Assembly: GCA_001179505.1 (NCBI GenBank)
Contig: CDMY01000311.1
Span: 1-64,000 of the forward strand
DNA: 64,000 nt
From: Vitrella brassicaformis
Taxonomy: Eukaryota > Sar > Vitrellaceae
Direction: 5' to 3'
This document shows, piece by piece, positions 10,580 through 22,140 of this stretch. The position numbers were made by a program, and so were the translations under genes. Below the pieces are notes generated by a model, which worked only from the letters and a program-made list of their open reading frames with translations, was not told the origin of the DNA and did no database searches. Position 1 is the stretch's first letter, and the number at the start of each line of letters is the position of its first letter.

Positions 10580-13500
10580 TCACGCAATGCCGCCCGTGTC
10601 GCTTACCATTCCGCCAGAGGAAGGCCTCTCCCTCTTGACGCTACTGACCCTCTCAGACTTCACTCCATCACCACTTGGAGCCGAGGCTGGGGCCGGCGCT
10701 GAGGGCCTCTCGGCCGCACTACCACCACCACCACCATCTGCAGCAGCAGCAGATGAAGGCCCAGATGGCGCCCCACTGTGCTGACTCGCTGCCGCTGCAG
10801 GCGGGTAGAGAGGGGAGAACTTGGCCTGCAGCCTGGATGCCTCGTCTCGGTCGACGTTCGTCCAGTCGCCCCTCCGGCTGGCGGGCTGGCTCTCAGCGCC
10901 ACCACCAAACTTCTCCCCCTGAGCGGCCGACGCCACAGCCAGCAGCTCCTGCGCGCCTTCCGTCGTCCTCGGAACGATCTGCGGCTGCTGCTGCTGGCCG
11001 GGGATTGCCTCTGGCTTTGGCCGGGGATTGCCACCGTCTGGGAAGACGGAGACAGACAGGGGGCGGGGGAGGGGGTGGGGATGGGACGGCTTCTGGTGTA
11101 GTGGTGGTGGTGATGGTGATGCTGCCGGGGCCGCCCCAGCCGCAGCAGGCTCTTGTCTGTCGTCGCAACCGCCGACGCGGTGTCGAGCCTGTACCATGAT
11201 GACGTGGGGGTTGGGACTGGTGCTAGTCTCGGCGGTTGGTTTGTGGTCTTGGTCGTCAAAGTCTTTGAGGCGATCGGCTTCGTTCTCATCGTCTTGTGCC
11301 TGCTGCTGGTCTGGCTGCTGCTGAGATGGGGCGGCGTTGGTGTTATTGTTGGGTTTTCTCCGCTGTGCAATGGGCAGCATCAGCTCGAGCAGCGACATGC
11401 GCCACCGACCGAGGGCTGCGGGGAAGGGAGGGAACAGACAGACAGGGGAGAGAAAGAACACACGAGGCGATGGGGTGAGGTGAACAGGCATGCCGCGTGA
11501 CATTCATGACTTACCGTCGGTGCATATCTCTGCGAAGTTCTTTTGCGGCAGGGTGATGTCCAGGTCTCTGAGGCAGCACACACACACACACACACTCAGG
11601 AAGGAGGCCTACCTCGAGAGCGGTGTGCGTGAGTACCTACCTCAGTGCCCATAGCTCATATCCCTGCGGTTCCCTCCCATTGCCGTTCCTGCCGCCATTC
11701 CCATTCCCATTGCCTCCCCCATGATGCATCGCGTCACCTCCCTCGCCCTCCTCCTCACCGGCCTTGCCCCCACCACCGTTGCCATCCACCTCACCACCTC
11801 CTCCTGCTGCTGCTGCTGCTGCTGCTGCGGCAGCACTACCACCATCAGCCCCCGTAGGCGCCCCATCCTGTGCCTCCAGGCCGCTCGCGGCGGCCGGTGG
11901 CTCATCATCCCTCTCCTCTGTCTCCATCCCCTCCTCGTCTGCTGCACCGTCGTCCTGTCCTTGCTGCTGCTGTTGGTCTCTCTGCTCGGACGGTCCCGCC
12001 TCTTCTTCTTTTCCCTGCTGGTCGTTGAGCGTGGCGCTTGGCGGGGGAGGGGAGGGAGAGGGGATAGGCGTGGAGGCCATCCCCTGCGGGGGCGACTCGG
12101 AGGGTGGCGGGCCAGCCAGGCTGCTCATGCTCGCCACATCCTCGGTGGAAGATATCCGCTGGATGTAGTTGAAGTGAAATGTCCGCAGGAGCCCCAGCAA
12201 GCGACGGTGATTGGCGTGCGGCTGGTGACTCGTGGTGGTGCCTGCGCCTGTGCCTGTGCCTGCTGGTGGTGGGGTGGCGGCCGTGTCTGTGGCGCTGGCT
12301 GGGCCGCTGCTGCTGTCTCCCGTCTCGCTCGCACCAACGCCACTGGACTCAGAGAGATCCTTGCTGGCCGCAGGGGCCAGGGAGAGAGAGAGATCCACAG
12401 ACTCGACGGGCGACATTGGCGCACGGATGAGCAGATTCCTGAACGAACAGACAGATAATACAGTGGGTCGAGGGACGGCTTCGGCACACACACGTGAGTA
12501 CCCACCCGATTCCTGAGTCAATGGCTTTGGCGATGGCGCCCGCCATGAGGAATGAGCCGAGAGCCTGCCCCTCGACGGCAGCTATGATGATCTCCATCAG
12601 CCCCCATGTCGACGAGTGGGTGCGGGCCTCCTCCACACCTGGTGCACGCCCCTGCAGTGCACATGACATGCACACAACACAGACAGACACACGCGGGGTG
12701 CGTGCGCATTCAAGAGAGAGGGAGAGTGTGTGTGTGTGTGTGTGCGCGTGTGTGTGTGTGTACCTGCACGAGGCTCCAGCACGTGTGTTGTGCCTCCGGG
12801 CTGGAGTCGACAGTGCAGAAGCCGACGAGCGTGGAGGTGCCCTGGCTGAAGTTGAGCTGTTTGGCGGTGAGGACTACGATGGTGTTGTCACGGTTGTTCC
12901 TCCACTTGTCCAACACCTTGCGCGAGTACCACAGGGGCAGCCACGTGCTGCACCACACACGCGCGCAGATACGAACATGGTGCAGTCAGTCAATGCTTTC
13001 ATTTCATCTGTGTCTGCGTGTGTGTGTGCGTGTGTCGGAGTGACGTACGTGACATGTGGGAGGCCGCAGATCTGTTCGAGCATGGAGCGGATCTCTGACC
13101 TGTGCTGAGGAGTCACCGCCTCAGCCTGGATGGAAACACACACACACACACACACAGGATCGATCACACAAACAAACGTACACACACCGCACCGCCACTC
13201 TCACTCACGTCTCTCTCCGCTTTGTGTGAGTGTAGCGCTGCGTCAGTCAACCACATACTTACTTTGTCAATGGAGAGGTGGGTCTGCTGCACGAGGCTGT
13301 CCCTGAAGTGCTGGAACAGCGTCGGCTGCGCCGGCCGCGGCATCGAATGGTACCCGCCGATGCCGCGCTGGGACTGTGTCGACGGCCCCACACCACCACC
13401 CACACCTCCTACACCGCCCCTCGGCCGCTCCTTGCCTCCCTGGTGATGCCCAAGGCCGCCTGTTTGCGTCTTGCCTGTGGCATCCCCCTTGCCGCCGCCC

Positions 13501-14255
13501 ACCTGCAGCTGCTTGCCGGCCGACCCTGCCACCGATCCACTGCTGCTCCTGTCGTGGACGAGCATGCTGGAGGAGCTGGACGAGTTGCCGTCGCCTGCGG
13601 ACACGGCATTGGGTGGCGGGGGGATGACGGCCATGGGTGGTGCTGTTGCACCGGTGGGCGGCACGGTGAGGGATGGCGTGTGTGGTGGGGCGGGAGGAGC
13701 CATATGTGGTGGGCGGGGTGGCGGCCGATGCAGCACACGGTGGCGCGGCACCTGGGCTGACGACTGGCTGGACAGAAAGCCCTGCAGACCCAAACCGACA
13801 CCTATGGAAACACACGAGAGAGGGAGCGAGGGGAAAGGCCGACACAAATAGACAGACCTGGGCATGTCATGTGAGTGTGTCGGGTGAGGCAGGCAGGGAA
13901 GCAACCTTGATGCATCCATTGGGTTCACCTACGTACCTGTCATCATGACTGACATGCCCTCCTCCCCCTCCCGCTCGGCAGCCATCTCCACCGGCACAGC
14001 GGCCGCCGGAACAGCCACCACCTCACCGCCAACCTGCACAAATCATCCATCGGTCGATTGTAAGTAACGAACACGGCACGGCACACACGAGCCACCCACA
14101 CCACACCACACACGCCCTCCTTCCACGCCTCTGACGGCCCGTCTGTCTGTCTGTCTGTCTGTCAGTCTGTCTGCCGCCTTACGTACGTGCGGTTGTGTGT
14201 GTGGCGTGGGGTGAGGTGGCACGGCAGGCGGAGGAACCATCGGCTGGGAATCCAT
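10580..14255 (-). CDS. Unrecognised nuclear-type protein rich in Ser, Pro, Gln and Gly
   Basis: About nine exons on the minus strand, with ATG proposed at 14255 (MDSQPMVPPP) and the stop at 10580. Exons on the plus coordinates are about 14188-14255, 13947-14035, 13264-13801, 13049-13124, 12764-12952, 12504-12652, 11643-12436, 11516-11567 and 10580-11412. The centre (13124 down to 12504) looks folded, with segments such as TWLPLWYSRKVLDKW and WGLMEIIIAAVEGQALG. A second ordered piece, DLDITLPQKNFAEICTDALG, spans the last intron. Everything else is low complexity, including polyalanine near 11800 and acidic and Gln runs. This composition suggests a transcription or RNA-processing regulator, but no domain was identified. 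The exact start is uncertain because the frame stays open to 14417. Confidence 0.5.
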
Positions 14256-14789
14256 AGGTACCGCTGCCTGCCTATGGATGCGCAACACACACCACCTGCA
14301 GCGCACGAGCAGCAGAAGCAAACGATTGCATTGCATGCTGCATTTCCTTACCGACAGGTGTGTGTGTGTGGTGTGACTGGCGATGCTCGGTTGCTTGATG
14401 TCAACGCAGGATGGCACTCAGTGCATATGCTGAGTCACTCCTGACGCCTCAGCTAACGAGCACGGCCGACGAAGACGCAAGTCGAAAGCAAACCGAAAGC
14501 ACAGCACAGCTTGGCTGTCACACAGAGAAAGCATCATGACGACGTCACTGAGGCCCTCTTCAACCACCAAACCTCGGGATTTGCTCCTTTGTTGTTATTT
14601 GCGAGCTTTCGACCGGTAAGCTCGCAATTTCTTCCCAGCGTGTTCGCCCTAGCCGTCTGTTCGCCTTGGGGCGACAGGCCTATCCTCCATATTTGAGAAG
14701 CAGCGTCAGTTTTCGAGGCGAGTTTGGCGGTACCAGAATCAAGCTGTAGAAGACTCTGACGACGCTTAGGCCATCTGCCGCCATACATC
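14256..14789. promoter_or_regulatory. Divergent promoter region with a perfect 10-bp inverted repeat
   Basis: The spacer separates the starts of the minus-strand gene and the U2AF gene. At 14599-14608 and 14618-14627 the arms TTGCGAGCTT and AAGCTCGCAA form a perfect inverted repeat with a 9-base loop. The arm contains the GCTCGCA element seen in other divergent promoters of the window. A regulatory role is inferred. Confidence 0.4.
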
Positions 14790-17682
14790 ATGCCGAGGTA
14801 CGCACACACGAACAGCACAGCAGCAGGCTTCCCAGATGCACACCGCACTCGCCGCTCATGCACTCATCCCGCGAGAGACGTCCATCTATCTCGCTTCACT
14901 TCCCATACATCCCACTTGCGTGCCTGTGCCACATGTGTGTTGTGATGGATGCCATTCTGTCCGTCCAGGGAGCGCTCAGATTCCCGTGAGCGTCGTGGTC
15001 GGGACAGAGATAGGGAGAGAGACCGGCGCTCGCGGTCGCCGCGCGATCGCGATGACTACCACGGCCGACGTGGAGGAAGGGATCGAGACTACAGAGACCG
15101 TGACCGCGATAGGGACCGTGGCGGGGACAGGGACAGGGAGAGGGAGAGGGGTAGGGACAGGGACGACCGCAGGAGCGACTCGAAGCAGCGCCGCAGCAGG
15201 GACGACATCAGCGCATCCAGAGAGAGGTGAGGGTCAGAGAGGCACGCAGGGAGGTCTGTGGAGGCGAGAAGGGTTTCTAGTGTGGTGTGGTCGTCTGTGT
15301 GTGGGTCGGTCCGTCTGGCAGGTCTCGCGAGCGTGAGCGGCAGCGCCGAAGAGCACAGCAGAGGTGAATTAATGGCACTGGCACACACGCAGACAGACAG
15401 AGGGGTGGGGGCAGGACAGACAGGCGAAGGAAGGGAGTCAGCAATGGCTCCCTCCGATCCACTTCACGCATGTGAGTGATATAGCGTCCGTCCGTCGATA
15501 CTTTAAATGTCAGTTGGCCGCTATCCAACACGTGAAGGAAGTGGTCAAACGGGGGAGGGAGGGAAGCCCACATCTGATCTATCTATCTGCCGTCTGTCTC
15601 ATCTGTCCTGTCCTGTCCATGTGTGTGCGTGTCCTTGCTGTAATTACTATGGATGCCATGCATGACACACGTTGTGCACTCACTGCAGGTGCATGGCCCG
15701 TACGGCGCACACCAACACCAAGAACGAGCTGTTCTGGGACGGATTCCAGTGGGTCGCCAAGACTTCCAAACTCACACCCACACTGTCAGTGTGTCAGACA
15801 CACACACATACCATCATGGATGGGCACACACAGCACAGAGAGAGAGGAGGGAGTTCTTCGTTGATTGATGTGCCTGTGTGTGTTTTCATGTGTGTGTGTG
15901 TCAGTGCGTGTGGGACGACCACACAGCAGCAGCTGCACTCGACACGCAAGGGGCGACGGCTCTACATCGGTACTTCACCCACCCACACCACATACATGCC
16001 ACACGCCAGCCGCGCCTCACTCGCAGGGCAGGTGCCCGTCTTTCGTCTCCATGCCTTATGTGTCTTTCTGTCATGGGTGCGGCGCGGTGCGCTCATTCAC
16101 TCATGCCATGCCACGCAGGCAATTTGCCTCTGCACCTGGGGCTGACCGAGGCGGCCTTCCAGGTGGCCTTCGTGGAGGAAATGAAACGACGGCAACTCAT
16201 GGGGCAAAACGACGACAGTAAGCACAGACACAGACAGAGGGAGAGAGAGAGAGAGCGTATTATGTGGTGGGTGGCTGTGTTGACTTGCGTTGCAGACCCG
16301 GTGCTGTGTGTGTGGTTTGCCCGCGAGAAGGGAAACAACTACGGATTCATCGAATTCGGTACGCGGCCGCGGCCGGCCGGCTGCACACCCATACACACAC
16401 TCGCAGGCGCTAAGTCCATCCATCCATCGACTGGTGCGTTTGTATCTTCCTGTCTGTCTGTGTCGTGTCAGCGTCTGTGGAGGATGCTGACAAGTCGATG
16501 GCGCTGGACGGTTTCCTCTGCATGGGCACGCCCATACGCATCTCCAGACCTAACGACTACACACAGACGCAACAACCCTCAGAGGCGTAAGCAAAACGGC
16601 TGACCTCACCTGCACACTGCAGGAAGGGCCATACACCCGCATCGACCGACTAGCATCTGATATGTGTGTGTGTGTGTGTGTGTGTGTGGATTCTTTTAGT
16701 GCATCGAATGCGTTGGGTGTCCTGGCCCAGCTGTCAGCCCAGCAGCTGCAGCAGCGGGGTGGCGTAGCGGCCTCTGGAACAGACCTGCAGGGCCTCGCCG
16801 CCGCCATACCGGCGGCGGTAAGCATGAGCAGACCAAGGAAAGAGAGACGTCGCCCCACCTGCCCTGCATGTTTGTGCGTGTGGTGATGTTGGCGGCATGA
16901 TGGATGGTCAGGGCGGTGGTGTGGCGGCGGCGGTGTTGGGTGCGGGCCCCTTGGCGGGCACGACGCCGTACATCAAGATCAACAGGGTGGTCAACGAGGA
17001 GGAGATTGAGGACCCTGACGAGTATGACGATATTCTCAGCGACATGAAAGACGGTATGTATGCTTCCATCCATCCATCCATGCATCTGTGTGTGTGCATG
17101 TGTGTGTGTGGTGTGCGTTGGCTCGGCTCTTCATTGACTGCATTGCAGGGTGCGGGACGCATGGCAGTGTCCAGAACGCCATCATCATCACACCGCAACT
17201 CAAGGTAGGTGACTGACACCTGCAATCAATATGCCAGCACAACACACACGAGAAGGATGCACTCACTGCACCGGTCCCCATCCCATCTGTGTGTCTGTCT
17301 GTGTGTGCGCGTGTCAGCAACGTGTGGGTGCGCTGGCTGCGCCCTTTTCGGCCGGCGACGTTTTGCTTCAGATGAGTTCACCCGAAGAGGCACTCAACAC
17401 ACTTGCAAGTGAGAATGAATATGGTATTTCATATGGACACGCAAACATCCAACAGCCACGTCGACCATCTGCCTGTTTGTTTGTTTGGTGTGGGTGGCGG
17501 CAGAGATGAGCGGCCGCAAGTACGACAACCGCGCGATAGCCATGATGCTCTTCGACCCGACCGACTGGGCCATGCACGTCGAGCCCATGATCGCCGCAGC
17601 AAAGGCCACAGCCGCAGCCAGCACCAACGGTGCATCCCCAAGCAACAACGGGGTGCCGCCGCCTCCACCCATTGCCGCGTGA
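14790..17682 (+). CDS. U2AF2: U2AF large subunit (U2AF65-like) 3' splice-site recognition factor
   Basis: The first exon is ATGCCGAG at 14790-14797. Later exons join in phase through about 15 exons to TGA 17680-17682. The N-terminus is an Arg/Asp/Glu/Ser-rich RS-like region (14969-15226). Next comes a Trp segment, NELFWDGFQW, resembling the YWD segment of U2AF65 that precedes its first RRM. An RRM follows: RNP2 is RRLYIGNLPL, RNP1-like is NNYGFIEF, and the tail is IRISRPNDY. The C-terminal domain is a U2AF-homology motif: INRVVNEEEIEDPDEYDDI, then MSSPEEAL and SGRKYDNR. Known U2AF65 binds the polypyrimidine tract through RRM1 and RRM2 and binds SF1 through the UHM. Here only a Gln/Ala-rich linker of about 70 residues separates RRM1 from the UHM; no second canonical RRM is visible. 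Confidence 0.85.
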
Positions 17683-18516
17683 CTGATTGATTCAAGGGGC
17701 AATTAGCGAAGCGAGTGACGTGACGCATGTACTCTCAGGTAGAAGAATGACATAGATGAGCGATTGATTGGAGAGCCGATTGATTTGGTTGATCGGCTGG
17801 CTGGCCAGGGGGGAGGACTGATTGTATGTAGAGTGCACTGCACGTGTGTCAGCGGAGCGTGGCTTAGTTAGTGATCGATGTGACGGACTGGCGACAGTGG
17901 GTGCATATGTGCGTGCACAAGTACGTTGATGCTTGACTGAATGGATGACTCTCATCGTCCGTGCGAGGCGAGTATGGGAGCGAACAAACATACATAGCGG
18001 CAGAGGTCTCAGCCAAGACAGAGATACAGTCGGTGTCGGCCTGTCCTGCGGTGGCACCACTTCCGTCAACCGCACCGTCGAGGCGGGCGACGAGAGTGAT
18101 CGGCAGCGAGGCACGAAGACACAGACTGCATCTCTCCACCAGGCACGCAACGCAGATCCCATCCATCCATCCATCCCACGGTCGCATGCTGTCTGCCTTG
18201 CCCCTCTGTCTGTCTGATTGAGTCGGTGGTCTTCAGGTGTCGGCATCGATGGCCCACTGAATGCACCACTGACAATGCATCCAGTGCACCATCAATCCGG
18301 ACCCATGAGAACACAAACCACATCAGACAGACAGACACGAGGCGGAGGCGTCAGTCAACTTGACTCCATCCATTTCATCCATTCACATTAATACCCATCC
18401 GCGTAAGTACGTACGTCCCATTCACTCAGTCGCTCGCTTACTCAGGGCGAAAAAGCCTCGCTCGCTTCTCCGAACCACCGAAAAACATTCACACGACCAG
18501 TGACTCACTCGAAGCC
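17683..18516. other. Convergent intergenic spacer
   Basis: No supported exon. It holds GATT-rich sequence, TCCA repeats and TGTC repeats between the ends of the U2AF gene and the ELM2-motif gene. Confidence 0.5.
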
Positions 18517-19083
18517 TCATTCCTGCTTGATGGCAGTGTTAGTGTCGGTCTTGGGCTTCTTGAGGGGCAGGACGTCGCTGTCGTCATCCTTCACGCTCAC
18601 GCCACCACCACCAGCAGGATCTCCATCTCTATCACCATTCGCCGCCACCTTGTTGTCCTCAGCCATCTTGTCGCCGCCGCCACCACCACCATCAGCAGTC
18701 TCCTTGGCAGCCGCGCCACCCTGTTTCTGCTCGTCCGCCATCTTGTCCTTCGAGTCATCCGCACCACCAGTTGTGCCCTCCCCTGCACCTCTGCCACCCT
18801 CCTCCTTCACTTCCCGAGCCTCGACAGCCTTGCGTTTGTGCGGGAGGGCGCCTGGCGGTCTGGCACGCTCCCGTCGCTCTCGTGGCGGCGGGATGGGGTC
18901 CCGAGGAGGCGATTCGTCGTCCTGTTCGTGAGCGCCGGGCACGAGGTCGGGTATGACGGCCTGGTAGGCTGGTCCGACGCGGATGCGGGTGTTGCGGGCC
19001 GTCATCCATTGCTTGTGGGGGCGGGGAGGGGCGGGGTAGTTGATGTCATGAGTGGACGTGTCTGATTTGTCCAGAGGATCCAT
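18517..19083 (-). CDS. Small ELM2-motif protein
   Basis: A single-exon frame from ATG 19083 (MDPLDKSDTS) to TGA 18517, 188 residues. Residues about 33-50 read RIRVGPAYQAVIPDL, which matches the conserved core of ELM2 domains (pattern I-x-V-G-x-x-Y-Q-A-x-I-P) from histone-deacetylase co-repressors such as MTA and MIER. The rest is charged and low complexity (KEE, GGGG, DKMAE), with basic patches such as KKPKT that could act as nuclear localisation signals. No SANT domain follows, unlike most ELM2 proteins. A chromatin role is inferred from the motif only. Its start faces the SGNH gene, 279 bp away. Confidence 0.6.
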   Translation of the reverse strand: MDPLDKSDTSTHDINYPAPPRPHKQWMTARNTRIRVGPAYQAVIPDLVPGAHEQDDESPPRDPIPPPRERRERARPPGALPHKRKAVEAREVKEEGGRGAGEGTTGGADDSKDKMADEQKQGGAAAKETADGGGGGGDKMAEDNKVAANGDRDGDPAGGGGVSVKDDDSDVLPLKKPKTDTNTAIKQE

Positions 19084-19362
19084 CCCAAAGGCTATCTGGA
19101 GCTGCCAAAGTGCGTCCTGAAAGCCAAGTTTTACGGGAGCCTCATTTCCCTAACTCCCCGGAGAAGGAAGAAGAAAGAGGTGAAGCAGAGCAAGTAGCGC
19201 GTGTTGCGTCTGCTGCATTAACTATTTGCGAGAAGGACGGCGGATGCGTGGAGGAGGGCGCGAGCGCTTCGTTCGGCTGATCTGAGGGATCTGGCGACAG
19301 GAGTTTGCTCTCAGCAGATCCACCACTGACTGCGTCAGCAGTGGCGTCCCAGCCCACCGAGG

Positions 19363-20235
19363 ATGATGCACTATGTGCGCGTTGCGTCGCTCACCTTGCG
19401 TCGGTGGTCTGTGAGGGGTGCCGTGGCCTTTGTCGGCCTGGGAGTGGCGCAGGGATACTGGCTCAGGAAGACTTACAGAGGGTACGGTACACGCGCACGG
19501 TGATTAAAACATTGGCAGCTGGCAGGCAGGCAAACAATCAGGCAGTCATGCATGTGTGTGTGTGTGTGTGTGTTTGTGAGTCAGGCTGCCGGCTCCCCTT
19601 GGTCCGACTGAGGGTCGCGAGACGTGGGAGTCGGAGCCCGTCCCCCCGCTCCCCGAGGTGCCATCCGATGCAGCCACCACCACCCCGTCCCCTTCCTCCC
19701 CGCCACCCGCCCCGCCACACCACTGGACGGCATCCATCAGCACCAAAATCGACCAGGCACTGCACAGATGGCAGTGGCGAGAGGGGACATCAGCATCAGC
19801 GCCCCACCACGAGCACGCTCATGCGGTGGTTGGGCAGTGGCACAGGGCGGGGGGGCATGCGCATGATGGGGCGGGTCGTGTTGGTGTTGGGGCGGGCAAG
19901 AAGAGGATACTCTTTGTCGGCGACTCGCTCGTCACGGGGGTTGGCTGTGAACCTGAGAGGTACCTGAGCAAGGAAGGAGCTGAGGGAGGACAACTGCGCC
20001 GCGATCGTGGTAGATGGCTTCGTGTTTGTTGTTTGTCTCTGTGTGTGTGTGTGTGTGTGTTGGTTATGCAGGCGTGAGGGTCCGATGCTGCCTCGCGCGG
20101 TGAGTCGGTTTTTGGCTCACAGGTTGAAGACCGAGGTGGAGTGGAAGGCGCTCGGGTACATCGGTGGAGACACCAAAGCGCTTCATAGGGTAACCCGACG
20201 CATCCTTCATCCTTCCAAGCAGCGTCTCTGTATGG

Positions 20236-20267
<32 letters not shown>

Positions 20268-21295
20268 ATGTGTGTGTGTGTGTGTGTCAGAATCTGGTGC
20301 CCAAGATCCAGGCTGAGGTGGCCCAGGAGAGGGTCGACATAGTGGTGCTCATCTGCGGCCTCAACGACTTCAAGAAAATCATCACCGACTTCAGGGGCGC
20401 CAAGGCTTTTCGCGACGACCTGGGCGACCTGGTGCGGGCGGTGCGCCAGACGGTGGGCGACGAGTGCGAGATCTTCCTGCCCTTCCTGCCGGTGGAGTTC
20501 TGCGGCGCCTTCCGCGTCAAGCCGCTGTACTACTTCATCATGCTGCTGATGGACCGCTGGGACTCACAGAAAAGGGCCGTGGCCGACTCCAACGACTACG
20601 GCAAGGTCGACGTGGTCGGAAAGCCGCCTGGGTGAGCTTAGCGACACACACACACCTCTTCACACACAGAGGGGTTGGTAAGGTGCCTGCCTGGGTCATT
20701 GTTGCATCGTGTTGGGTGTCTGTGTGTCTCTTTGTGCAGTTTCTTGGCTCACGTGCCCGGTTTGACGGCTCCCGACGGTGTGCACCCGTCCGACCTCGGC
20801 TATCGCGCCTGGGGCGAGCACATCGGCAAGTACCTCGCCGCCAAGCTCGAGCAAGCACGCGACCATCTGCCCCATCCCCACCACCCCCACCCCCCGCAAC
20901 AAACGCCCCTGTCTGCACCCGCCACACATCATGAGACATCGACGGCCGTCATCGGAGAGCATACACCCGGTGCACCAGAGAGATCGGCACCGAGTGACCA
21001 TGACCAGCCTGCTCCTGTGCCCGCGAAGAGCAGAGGCCAGACCGACGGGCCGAGGGAGCCTGTGGCGGTCAACGAGAAGGCGGCGAGGCTGCTGTCTCTG
21101 TTTGATGGGCGGGGAGGGCCGCTGTCGCCCTCGCTGGTGCGGAGCCAGCAGCCGCAGCGGATAACGGAGGGCGGTGGTGGTGCGAGGGCCAGGCTGGCTG
21201 GTGGTGCTGGAGGAGATGAGGGGGTTGAGGGAGAGGGAGAGGAGGGGGGAGATAGGAGGGGCGTGTATGTGGATAGGGAGGCCATTGTCAAGTGA
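19363..21295 (+). CDS. Membrane-anchored SGNH/GDSL-type hydrolase-like protein
   Basis: ATG 19363 opens a leader with a hydrophobic stretch (GAVAFVGLGVAQGYWL), a likely signal anchor. Exons are 19363-19481, 19585 to about 19960, 20072-20190, about 20291-20633 and 20740-21295, all phase-matched. SGNH landmarks are visible: block I LFVGDSLVTG with the nucleophile Ser, a Gly-Asn region CGLNDFKK (block III, Asn-Asp), and block V DGVHPSDLGY with the catalytic Asp and His. The family hydrolyses esters of lipids, carbohydrates or acyl groups; the substrate is unknown here. Pro/Ser/Thr-rich segments before the catalytic core and a Gly/Glu-rich tail are disordered. The anchor suggests secretory-pathway membranes. 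Confidence 0.75.
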
Positions 21296-21919
21296 GAGTG
21301 AGAGCGAGGGGCGCCGATCAATGAAGAGAGAGAGAGATGAGAGGTGTAATGGAGGAGCCCTTTGGGCCTTTTGTCTTTCGTACCCTGTTGCTGGTGTTTC
21401 GGCGGGGGATTCAGCTTCCGGTCGGCGACGTCCGCTGCGTTGTGTGTGACATCACAACGAAGCAGACGTCGCCGAGGAGGGGCTCAATCCATCGCCGATG
21501 TGCCGCAACCATCGCACTGATTCGACGACAGCTGGATGATACGGATGCGTCAGTGAAATGGATGGATGGACGGAAAGAGGCAGTGCAGTGCGCGTGGGGT
21601 GGTGACGCTCATTTCGGTCAAAATACATAATGTGACCATTATTATAATACACACACGGATGGCACCACCGGCAAGTCATCTCACCCACACAGAGAGCTGA
21701 CCGACTCGGCCATTTCTCGGCGACGGTGCAGTGCATCATGATCACCAGAGAGACAGCGAGATAGTGACCCGTCGATAGGGCGACTAGCTTTCTCAGCTCC
21801 TTCATCATCTTGATGCACTCGCTCCGCCACCACACAATCAGGCTGACGTAAATGCTGCACATATCATCAGACAGAGAGACCCGCTCGCACTGTCTCGCAG
21901 CAGCTGCAGGGCCGCAGCG
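21296..21919. other. Convergent intergenic spacer
   Basis: Between the ends of the SGNH gene and the TBP-like gene. Minus-strand open frames here continue past the predicted TBP-like stop and look like 3' untranslated sequence. No separate gene is supported. Confidence 0.4.
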
Positions 21920-22102
21920 TCAGTCTCTCCGTGGTTGATACTGCAACACACACACACACACACGCACGCAACACAAGGACCGGTAGACAAGCAAACAGGG
22001 TGCCTCGGTGCTGCTGGTGCGTGCGCTTCCGACCTTGAAGGTCTCGAGCAAAGGCAGCAGCCTGGCATACACGTACTCCAAGACGCGCAGACTCCTGCAC
22101 AT

Positions 22103-22140
<38 letters not shown>

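Noticed and set aside
13267-13845. Second minus-strand frame over the Pro/Gly-rich exon
   Set aside because: An overlapping frame in GC-rich low-complexity sequence. The chosen frame joins both neighbouring exons in phase; this one does not.
21452-21862. Minus-strand open frame after the TBP-like gene
   Set aside because: It starts without ATG context and follows the TBP-like stop; it reads as 3' untranslated sequence.
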